Below, piece after piece: positions 55,701 to 64,000 of a stretch of DNA of 64,000 nt. Under the pieces are notes generated by a model that worked only from the letters and a program-made list of their open reading frames with translations, was not told where the DNA came from and made no database searches. Each line of letters starts with the position of its first letter. Positions within the stretch are counted from its first letter, which is position 1. Position numbers and translations under genes: made by a program. The stretch is from Limnomonas spitsbergensis (lineage: Eukaryota > Chlorophyta > Chlorophyceae > Chlamydomonadales): the NCBI GenBank assembly GCA_037349105.1, contig JAYJMM010000090.1, forward strand, positions 1,724,001 to 1,788,000. Direction: 5' to 3'.

Positions 55701-57319
55701 TAATCTTCGTCCTACATGATGCTTAGCAACCTACCAACCTTAACGGGAAAAATTGAGTTGACCACCTCTTTAGGGGGGATATTTAGAGTTTTCAGATAAT
55801 TTTTCACAACGTGTTTGAAGCTGTTAATACGGTACTTAACATTAGGCGGTGGGCCTTGAAAGCCTTGAAAGAGAACTTTGCCTACATACTGCCGCCATTG
55901 GAAGATGAGAAAGCTCCGCTGCACATTAGAGAGTTGCACGTAGACCCGTCCGAAGAAAAGCATGGCCACGCGTCTGTACTGTACTTGTATTTGGCCTTCT
56001 TGTGCATGGCCCAGAGATGTAACGTCATTGACTTGTGTTCGGTCGCTTGCTCCTGAGGATCACCGTTTTCTCGCTCGCATGCAGGTTGTTCTGCGGGCCT
56101 CTGTCCCAAATTGATGCTCCTCTGGACGGTTACTCCACATGGCTTGGTAACTCCACATGACTTAAACATCCGAATCAAAGATTTGCCCTATGAGTACCCG
56201 GCGTGCCTTGCATTGAGTCTAGAAGCTAGAGAGGAAATACGCATTTTCTTCATCCTTGTCATCTGGGCCGCAAACCCAAGTCGAATCCTCAAAAGGCCAG
56301 AGACGGAATACAAGTTGCCTTCGCCCCTGTCATCTGGGCCGCCGCCAACCGAAGTCGAATTATGGCTCAGTCCCAACAGGGCCCAGACTCATAGACTTCG
56401 TGTTGCCCCCTGTAGGTTTCAAATAGTGCGTAACCCGCTGGGCGATGCTAAGCGCTCGGCATCGTGGGGCTGGTAGGGAAGGTACCATGCACAGCCAGGA
56501 CCATGGTCTAGCCATGCCATCTTCCTGTGTGAGGGGGGCAGGAACATGGATCGGGCGATCTAGACAGCGGGGGAGAGAGGGGGGACGAGTGTTGCCACCT
56601 TCAGGTGGTTGGGTCAATGAAGTTCCACCTGATTTGGTCAATGACATTACACCTCTGGGCCCTGCTGAAAAAGGCTCGGCCGCGTGGGGGGCCAACTGTC
56701 CTATTGGGAAAAAAGAAACTGATTTAAGTTCCACCTGATTTGGTGCACAACTGCATACTGGAAAAAACAACACTAATGACATGACGCCTTTGGACCATGC
56801 TCAAAGGCCCGGCCGCGTGGCCACCCGACTGATACTAATAAGAGCACTTCTCCATAGTAGGTTGCAGGAACTGCGAAGAAGGCTGCCAACCGGATGCGTG
56901 CGGGCAGACACCTTAGACGCTCTGACCGGTTTGCGTGCGAGCAGACACCTCAGAAGCACTGACCGGATGCGAGCGAGCAGACACCTCAGAAGCACTGACC
57001 GGATGCGTGCGAGCAGACACCTTAGAAGCACTGACCGGATGCGTGCGGGCAGTCAGTGCCCCAGGCGGCCGAAAACAACAAGGCCGTTGAATGCATCTGT
57101 CCAGCCCGCCGGCCACATTCACGCAACCTCAAGAATAAGAACGTATGTCACTACCTTCACAGGACACAAGGCCACTCTGGAAATCCAAAGAGGATGCAGA
57201 AGTAAAATTTGTCAAAGACGATGCCCAAGGAACCCCTTATCGAAAATACCTGACTATCCTAATGAGATTCACAAGGGACATCCAAACAAGATACCAAAGG
57301 GGAATTTAAAGGAGCTTCA
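52778..57319. other. Intergenic stretch with dispersed repeats
   Basis: Contains repeat A (53620-53680 and 55995-56030 reverse; 56640-56700 and 56775-56825 forward), repeat B (56425-56560) and repeat C (55047-55130). A 36-base tandem (TGCGTGCGAGCAGACACCTC ...) of about four copies lies at 56893-57046. The part 54000-55700 is A/T-richer, with TTCACACA-type repeats at 54660-54850. No gene recognised. Confidence 0.55.
55047..55130 (+). repeat. Dispersed repeat C, copy 2
   Basis: Matches 4886-4975 from CCGGTTTACGGGCACAAGTC to TGTAAAAACTTCACAAAACT. The opening forms a stem (GTGCCTGTCCC with GGGCAC). Confidence 0.75.
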
Positions 57320-57557
57320 TCCAGTGCGGCTCATCCGTTGCTTCAGGTCCTCCGTTGCTGCTCAGCTCCTCCCAGTCGCAGCTCCTCAGCTCTGCAGCTT
57401 CTCCCGGTTACAGATCGTCAGCCCCTCAAGTGCTGTTCGGCTCCTCAGCTCATAGCCTTCGGTGCTCCTCGTCACCTCCCGGATGTAGCTCCTCCCTCCT
57501 CCCTCCCTAGCTGCTCAGCTCCCTCACATCTCCTCCGGTGCTGCTCCGCTCCTCGGC
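57320..57557 (-). pseudogene. Decayed echoes of the 3' end of the ABC transporter's last exon
   Basis: On the plus strand the true end reads GCTCCTCGGCTCACAGCCGG. Related GCTCCTCAGCTCATAGCCTT at 57438 and further CAGCTCCTCnnAGTCnCAGC units at 57340-57420 repeat it in tandem beyond the stop codon. Confidence 0.65.
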
Positions 57558-60500
57558 TCACAGCCGGCGATGCTGCTCCCCCTTCTCCAAGTCCCTGTAG
57601 TCTATGCTCTCAATCTCACTGCGAAGGGTCCCATCAGGGGTCGCAGCGTCCCTGTCCCCGCCGGTTGCGTCCCCGTCCGCGCCCGCCGCATCCCCGTCAC
57701 CGCCGGCAGCGCTCTCGCCGTCTTCTCCGTCGTCCGACTGGCGCCGGTCCAGCATCAGCTTGTTGCCGCGACCATGCTGGGGGCTCGGGTACCTACAGAA
57801 GCATGCAGTATAAATGGTCATTACCGGTAGCTATTTATCTGGGGGGGGGGAAGTTAAACCTGTTAGCTGGGTGTATTTATTCGAAAAATCATTTATGTAT
57901 TGCCGAGGGCTTCGGTACCTACACAAAAAGAATGCAAATGAGAGTACCGGTAGTCTGTTTTTTGTTGAAGGGGGGGAAGGCCAAATTAAACATATGAAAT
58001 GGCTGTACGGTATGTATTCAGATATTGAAAATCCGTCAGATGTTCTTGCTTTCCAGGTTGCGCTCCGCCCGCCTGCCCCTGCCGAGCTACCTGCTGCTGT
58101 CGACCGAGTCGTATCCCATCAGATCCGCCTGCGAGCCCGCCAGACCTTGCTCGCTAACCTTCCTCCCCATCAGCCCGCTGTTCAGGGCCGGCGCAGGGAA
58201 CGCACCACCGCCAACACGGGCGTTGCCTCCGGCAGCAGGGGGGCGGCCGTGCTGCACCTCCGCCGGCGGCCGGAGCGGCGGCCCGGCCGCCGCCGTTGCC
58301 GCCGCGACGCCCGTCAGGAAGCAGTCCCGGCAAGGCAGAGGCGCCGCAGTGATCTCACCATCGAACGATGCGGCCGTAGCAGCAGGGGCACCCCCTACGG
58401 CCGCCGGCCCTCCAAGACCAAACAAGTCAACGCCGCCACTGGCCGGGCGGAACCGGCTGGTCGTCCCCGCCGACGTCCGGCCCGGCTGCTGCTTCGGCTG
58501 CGCCGGCGGCGCGCCGCTGTCGCAGCCACCGGCTGCGTCGGCCTCCAAGCCTTCATTGGCAGCGGCAGAGCAAGGCGGCAACAGTGGCAGCGGCGCAGCA
58601 GCGCCGCCGCCGCCGCCGCTGCTGCCTCCGTTTTCGTCCCCGCCGTTGCCGTCAGGGTCCGGGGTGGACTCCCTCACCGCCTGATCCATCGCATCCTCCA
58701 CATTCACCTGTTCCCCGCCTTCATACGTGTCCTTCTGTCGCGACCACATTGCGGCATACAGGCCACCCGCCTCGATCAACTGGGCATGGCTGCCGAACTC
58801 GGAGACGTGGCCGCGGTCGAGCACCTGGAGAGAGGGAACGGAAACTGGAACGTAAAAATCTGAAGGGAGAGAGGGGACGCAATTGCCATACGTCTGCGCC
58901 TTTCCGAAACCAACAACCTTCAACTTTCAAACTTTTCCCTGTTTGCACACCAATGGACCCTTCCAAGCCTCTAGGGCTGTCCGAGACTTCATTTATTTCC
59001 GATTTTAGTTTTTTAAATGCCACCGGCATTTAGCTTTTTTGCTTTTCCCGGCTATTCGGGCTTTTCGTGTTTTCGGGCCTTGCAGTTCCCTTGTTCCTCA
59101 TGCGTTCGTTTCATCGGCCTGACCGATGAGCAGACAGAAAAGGTAAAAGGTCCCCTGCATCGGCAGGATGCGAAGATAACGCTGAAATAGGATATATAAT
59201 ATGTAATTGATATCTATGTACGGTACCTTATATATTACAATGGACTTAACAAAATAATGTCCGCATCATGGATGCTGCTGACGCTGTGCGCCACGATCAT
59301 CGAAGTGCGTCGGCTGGCCGGCTGCCATCCTTTAATCATTTGTTTAAAACAAACCGGGCCCCCATTGACCCACCAGGCATCCATAACATGCCGAGGCGAT
59401 GTGCCACAATCCCCAAGGGGCAGCGGCTGCTATTATTTGCTAAACAAATGACCGATATATATCTCAAGATACGGTATACAGTACCGGTATATATTAATAT
59501 ATATAATGGTTCCAATGGACCCACCAAAATGATGTCTGCATCCATAATGGTGCTGAGGCGATGCGCCACGATCACCGAGGTGCATCGGCTGCGCAGCTGA
59601 GCCAGGGAGCTCTGGATCTGTTGCTCGGTCAGGCTGTCCAGAGCACTGGTCGCCTCTGTGGAGCAAGAGGTGGGGGTTAACGGTCTTACGCTTGGGGTTT
59701 TGTTGAAAGGCTTAAATGCAAGGGTTTGGGGTTTGGTGACTAAGGTTTGGGTTCAACGTTTGGAGGTTGAAGGTTTGACTTCAGAGTTTAGGGTTAGGGT
59801 GAACGAGTTCGGGGTGAAGGGTTCAAGGTTTGGGGCTCAGGGTTTAGGTCATAGCGTCCACTGTCTAGGGAAAGTGCACCACATGGACTAAGGGGCATTG
59901 TCTACACAGCTGAGCGAGCGAAATCTGGATCGAGATCTGGATCTGGATCTGCAGCTCTGCCATGCGCTCTGGACTCAGGTAGACCCCAGGCGCTGAGCCC
60001 TAGGTGATATATGATATCAGGATGAAGGCTTCCTTCAACACGGGCTTCAAGCGCATCTTAAACTTGACAATATCGAAACCCTGAACCCTGAACATACTCT
60101 ACACCATCAACCCTGAACAAAACCTAATAAAAGTCTACGAAGTGGTTTAAATTTGAATGTTTTGTCTTTCAATTGTAGCACTTGCTTTGGAATCTTTTTC
60201 ATTTCAATTTATCCAAAGTTTCTGAATCCATTCCTGGGGTTGAAAAGATCCTTTATTTGGTCTAACTAGTCCTAATAATTCTGTAATAACGGCTTTAAGG
60301 GTCCCAAGCAAACCATCTAATAACTCAGCTTTATTGCTGTCGGACGCCAAAACTCAAAACATCATCTTACCCACTGTCAAGCACCAAGATGGCAGGCTTC
60401 TTGACAACAGCCCTGGTCGGCCAGGAACCCTAAACAAAACCTGCACTTAACCTAAACCCTGAACCCAACACCCTTAACAAAACATCAACCCTCAACCCAC

Positions 60501-63500
60501 CGTCAAGCACCAAGATGGCGGGCTTCTTGACAACAGCCCTGGCGAAAGCGACGCGCTGCTTCTCTCCGCCGCTGAGCCTGAGGCCACGCTCGCCTGGGAG
60601 GGAGAGATTCGGTATGTCCATTAGTTCGAGGTTCACAACGTCAAGAAGTGTGCGGCTCGTACTGTCAGGAATTTTGAGATTCTTACCATCAATAAGTGTG
60701 GGGTTCATACCACCACGAAGGGTGAGGTTCATACCATGAAAAAGTGTGAGGTCCATACCGTCAACAAGTATGAGGTCCATCCCGCCAATGCTAATTCAAA
60801 TGTGTGCCCTTGACCAGCCAGTAGGGGCGTCTCAGACCCCTTTGTGAACTTAGGATTGGGGATGTCCATGCACCTATAACTGAGGGTTTGGGATGCCCAA
60901 CCACTAGCAGGGTTGAAAATGCCCCTTACCCTCACATAATTTGGGATGCCTTAAACCCCCCACAGACATTCTGCAGCCGTTTTGAACTTGCTGGCAATGC
61001 TCTCAGCCGTTTTGACACAAACACACACCAGCTTCCCTCCAGTATCCCTTTTTGACGAGATTGGGGTTTATGGGTTCACGGTGCCCAAAGCCGGCTTACG
61101 TTTTGCATCCCTTTTTGCACTTAGGGTTCGGCGTATAGGACGCCCTAAACCCTAACTCAGTAACCCTAAATCCTTAATCCTTAACCCCAAACCCTAAACC
61201 TTAAGTCAGCAACCCAAGATCCTCTTACTCACACTCTCTGACTATCGTCCTGCATCCCTTTTTGAACTTGTTGGCCATGCCCCCCCGGGCGTTTTGACAC
61301 GCTCACCATCTTTCTTCCTGTACCCCTTTCATGGCGTTTAGGGTTAAGAAGGCCCCAAACCCTCGATCAGTAACCCTAATTCCTTTTTAAATCAGTCACC
61401 CTAAAACAAATCAGGTGAGTGTCGTAAGGGACAGCGTTAGATTCTAACGCGTTAGAGGGTTTCAGGGTACGGAGGGGATCCTTTATATATCAGTAACCCT
61501 AAATCCTTCCATCATATATAATTTTTTGAACTTGATGGCGAGGCTCTCGTGGATATTGCCGCACTCACCGACTTTCTTCCAGCACCCCTTTTCGACGTTC
61601 AGGAGTATCAAAACCCAAAATCAACTCGCACACCTACCGACTCTCGTCCTGTATCTCTTTTTGAACTAATTGGCGATGTTCTCGTGGATATTGACGCACT
61701 CACCGACTTTCTTCCTGCAACACTTTTATTTACAGGTTTAAGGTTGAGAATGCCCAAAATTCAATCAGTGATCCCAAATCACTCACCGACTTTCGTCCTG
61801 TATCCTTTTTTGAACTTGTGGGCGATGCTTTCGTGGATGTGTGCCACCTTGGCCGCCTCGATGACCTCGTCGTCTGTGGCCTCCATACGGCCGTAGCGGA
61901 TGTTGTGCATGACAGTGTCGTTAAACAGCACCGTATCCTGAGGGAGGAGGCAGCGACGACAATATCTAGATAAGAAACAATGGATAATCGAAGTCGGATT
62001 AGGTGTCACTGCTTTGGTGAAGTCAGGATGTTGTGCGTGACGGTGTTGTTGAACAGCACCATGTCCTGAGGGAGGAGGCAGCAACGTAAACAAGTAAAGC
62101 AAAATCCTATCTTATGTTACTCGTTGAACAACATTGTTTCCTGAAAGGACAGCACCGTAAAGATCAGATCGTATCATGCCCATTTCCCTTTCTTAATGTA
62201 GCAAAATCTTATCTTACTGTAGTTTGCATATGTTTTTTCCCAGGCATCAGTAAGATTACTTAGGTGTGCCCGGGGCGCTTTAAAGAATAGTGGCGACGCT
62301 CTTACCGTTCAGGCAATAAGATGTAACGCGCAAGGACTGGCCCGTGGGTGGGTGGTGCACCGAGGTGAAAAGGAAAAGGAAAACTGCCCTCCTTGCGTAT
62401 CAAAAACACCTGAAACCCTTAACCCCATACACCTGAACCTTTACCCAGTACCCACTTCCACCCCACGCCTCACACTTCCACCTCATCCCCACACGTCCAC
62501 CTCACACCTGCGGTACAACAGCAATCGCCCTCCTGAGAGACCCCAGGGTCACGCTCCGCACATCCTGCCCGTCGATCAGCACCGCCCCGCCCGTCACGTC
62601 GTAAAAGCGGAGCAGCAGCCGCAGGATCGTGGACTTGCCGCTGCCGGTTGCACCCACCACCGCAAGGGTCTTGCCACCTAGGCACATGGTTTCGGGGTGA
62701 AGGTTTTACGGTGTAGGGCTTAAGGTTGTGGGTTCAGGTTCTATGGTTTAGGCTTCTAGGTTAGGGGTTCATGGGCAGGATCGTGGACTTGCTGCTGCCC
62801 GTTGCACCCACCACCGCAAGAGCTGTGAGGGTTAAGGGAGCAGCTCGGCATTGGCCGAGGCCGCGTCCCCACCGTCACCATCATAGCAAAAAGCCAGGCA
62901 TACAAGCAGCAGCAGCGTTCACAAACAGTTTGTGTGTGCGCATGTGACTAGGTATACCACACCTCTGACTGCCTTATTTATTGACCCTAGCCTCAGGCCG
63001 CTTTGTTTATTTACAATATTTACCCGTCCCTTGCACCAATCACCTGGAATACCCGGAAGGAGACGCCCTTGAGAACAGGCGTCCCGGGGTTGTGCCCAGA
63101 CCTACCCTTCCATTGTCCCCCTACAGAGGTGGGTGCGTGAAAACCACCTCTGCATGTCTAATGCCCCAATGAATCACCTGGTACCCGGAAGGAGACGCCC
63201 TTGAGAACAGGCGTCCCGGGGTTGTACCCAGACCTACCCTTCCATTGTCCCCCTACAGAGGTGGGTGCGTGAAAACCACCTCTGCATGTCTAATGCCCCA
63301 ATGAATCACCTGGTACCCGGAAGGAGACGCCCTTGAGAACAGGCGCCCCGGGGTTGTATCCAAACTGGACGTTGTCAAAGCGCACCTCCCCGCCAGCAAT
63401 CTGTTAGCAAGCAGGTAGTGGTTAGTTCAGGCTTTGGGGATTTGTGGCGCAAACCTCTCAGGGTTATGCATTGTACTCCAAGACAACATTGTCAAAGCGC

Positions 63501-63774
63501 ACCTCCCTGCCAGCAATCTGTTAGCTGGCAGGTGGGGGGTTGAGGGTTTGTTTAGTCCAGAGTTTAGGGTTTATGGTGCAAATATCTCAAGTTGTTGTTG
63601 TTAAGCGCTGTATCCAAAGTGGACGTTTTCAAAGCAGTCTTCCCGCCCTCTCGACCCCCCCCCTCTCTCCCTCCTTCACACCTGCAGTTGTCGACCGTCG
63701 GGTGGCTCCTGCACCTTGGGTTCCGTGTGCAGCAGCTCAAACATGTTCTCCATATCAATCAACGCCTTTTGGAC
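57558..63774 (-). CDS. ABCB6/HMT1-type half ABC transporter, C-terminal eight exons
   Basis: Exons: 63774-63682, 63400-63310, 62677-62508, 61937-61787, 60593-60501, 59655-59525, 58824-58091, 57792-57558 (TGA). All junctions are GT-AG and in phase. The first exon holds the linker [12 protein letters not shown] typical of ABCB6/HMT1 half transporters. Then come the nucleotide-binding domain motifs: Walker [11 protein letters not shown]-loop [20 protein letters not shown], signature LSGGEK, Walker B ILVLDE, D-loop SALD and H-loop AHRLS. The Walker B catalytic Glu codon is split by an intron (G|AG). After [17 protein letters not shown] and AAMW, a tail of about 300 residues rich in Gly, Ala, Pro and Asp has no recognised domain and is much longer than usual. 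Membrane-spanning exons lie beyond the right edge. Related proteins export thiol- or porphyrin-type substrates from mitochondria or into vacuoles; the substrate here is unknown. Confidence 0.92.
59235..59430 (-). pseudogene. Two decayed echoes of the ABC exon with the H-loop
   Basis: Plus-strand copies at 59243-59315 and 59352-59430 repeat the donor end of exon 59655-59525, through the AHRLS and MDADII codons and GGACCCACCAA beyond it. Both carry indels. The first has lost the GGTGCTGAGGCG order in part. Confidence 0.86.
60365..60418 (-). pseudogene. Echo of the ABC signature/Walker-B exon donor edge
   Basis: CACTGTCAAGCACCAAGATG and GCAGGCTTCTTGACAACAGC repeat the end of exon 60593-60501 with its donor, about 130 bases further downstream in the gene. 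The frame is lost after GCCCTGG. Confidence 0.85.
60605..60785 (-). repeat. 30-base tandem repeat upstream of the signature exon
   Basis: Units such as GTGAGGTTCATACCATGAAA / AAGTGTGAGGTCCATACCGT repeat about six times in the intron immediately before the exon acceptor. Confidence 0.8.
60964..61725 (-). pseudogene. Four or five decayed echoes of the 3' edge of ABC exon 61937-61787
   Basis: The exon end ([16 protein letters not shown] then GTGAGT) is repeated at about 60964-61065, 61241-61330, 61528-61592 and 61635-61722, with a weak copy at 61101. On the plus strand each keeps (C/A)TCACCGACTTTC and TTTTTGAACTnnTnGGCnATG. Spacers are ACCCTAAACC-type repeats. Confidence 0.87.
62022..62155 (-). 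pseudogene. Two echoes of the 5' edge of ABC exon 61937-61787
   Basis: 62024-62087 repeats the exon start and acceptor (plus strand GTGTTGTTGAACAGCACCAT, GTCCTGAGGGAGGAGGCAGC). 62115-62155 is a more decayed copy (CGTTGAACAACATTGTTTCC). Confidence 0.87.
62764..62828 (-). pseudogene. Echo of the ABC Walker A exon start
   Basis: Plus-strand GGCAGGATCGTGGACTTGCT and GCCCGTTGCACCCACCACCG repeat the Walker A coding stretch of exon 62677-62508, about 90 bases upstream in the gene. The acceptor is not kept. Confidence 0.87.
63041..63306 (-). pseudogene. Two near-identical 132-base copies of the 3' half of ABC exon 63400-63310
   Basis: Each copy has the last ~50 bases of the exon ([16 protein letters not shown]), its donor and about 80 bases of intron. 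The copies differ from the exon by a handful of substitutions. The period is 132 bases, and several alternative donors are intact. Confidence 0.92.
63478..63650 (-). pseudogene. Two echoes of the 5' edge of ABC exon 63400-63310
   Basis: 63478-63528 keeps TTGTCAAAGCGCACCTCCCT with the acceptor side CAGCAATCTGTTAGC. 63598-63650 is more decayed (TATCCAAAGTGGACGTTTTC). Confidence 0.85.
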
Positions 63775-63779
63775 CTGAA

Positions 63780-64000
63780 GACAAATGTGCGCCGCAGCAA
63801 GGGACGTTAGCAAGCGAGCCTGAAATCTTGCAGGAATTCTCGAGAGGCAACACGATAAGATTGTTGCTGAAATGATGAAACAACAAAAGCAGGCCATCTG
63901 GACCTGAAACAAAGGTATCGAGGTGGCAAGCAAATAGCTGAAATCCTGCAGGAAAATAAGGCTACATTATCGAGAGGCAACACAATCTGATTGCTGCTGA
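63780..64000 (-). pseudogene. Repeated acceptor region of the ABC linker exon
   Basis: A 125-130-base unit with GAAATC(C/T)TGCAGGAA and CGAGAGGCAACAC is repeated twice upstream of exon 63774-63682. The second copy includes an echo of the acceptor (CATCTGGACCTGAAACAAAG against CTTTTGGACCTGAAGACAAA). Confidence 0.78.

Overview
The window looks like nuclear DNA of a green alga with a large, repeat-rich genome. Its coding genes are split by many GT-AG introns. The interstitial telomere-type repeats are of the plant/green-algal CCCTAAA kind. The proteins are eukaryotic: a family 1 glycoside hydrolase, an ABCB6/HMT1-type ABC transporter, a PDDEXK_6 (DUF506)-like protein and a RING finger protein. 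A prasinophyte such as Cymbomonas is my guess from overall texture and cannot be tested here.

Layout. 1-613 (-): two exons of an AKR2/STI1-like gene leaving the left edge. 2191-20014 (+): twelve exons of a GH1 beta-glycosidase spread over 18 kb, its introns filled with minisatellites, a TRIM element and decayed copies of its own exon edges. 20.2-22.2 kb: tandem repeats. 23.2-31.1 kb (-): three tandem paralogs of an unrecognised protein family, the middle one with an in-frame TGA, two of them inside a ~1.4 kb direct duplication. 31684-32299: a TA-flanked terminal-inverted-repeat element. 35500-38011 (-): a RING gene with a huge Gln/Tyr/Pro repeat and a C-terminal Cys motif. 41010-46990 (+): a decayed gag-protease retroelement with no visible reverse transcriptase. 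49012-51437 (-): a three-exon PDDEXK_6-like gene, divergent from a small three-exon orphan gene at 52170-52777 (+). 57558-63774 (-): the last eight exons of the ABC transporter, which continues off the right edge.

The most striking feature is that introns and 3' flanks of three unrelated genes are built largely from tandem, decayed duplicates of the adjacent exon-intron junction (called 'exon echoes' here), mixed with degenerate AACCCTGAACCC-type repeats. Copies range from near-identical (exon F of GH1; exon 2 of the ABC gene) to barely recognisable. This suggests a continuing process that lengthens introns by junction duplication. The very long open frames at 7.4-9.9, 12-15.7 and 35.5-37.4 kb are by-products of repeats whose unit length or composition avoids stops. 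They are not independent genes, although the last one overlaps a real exon.
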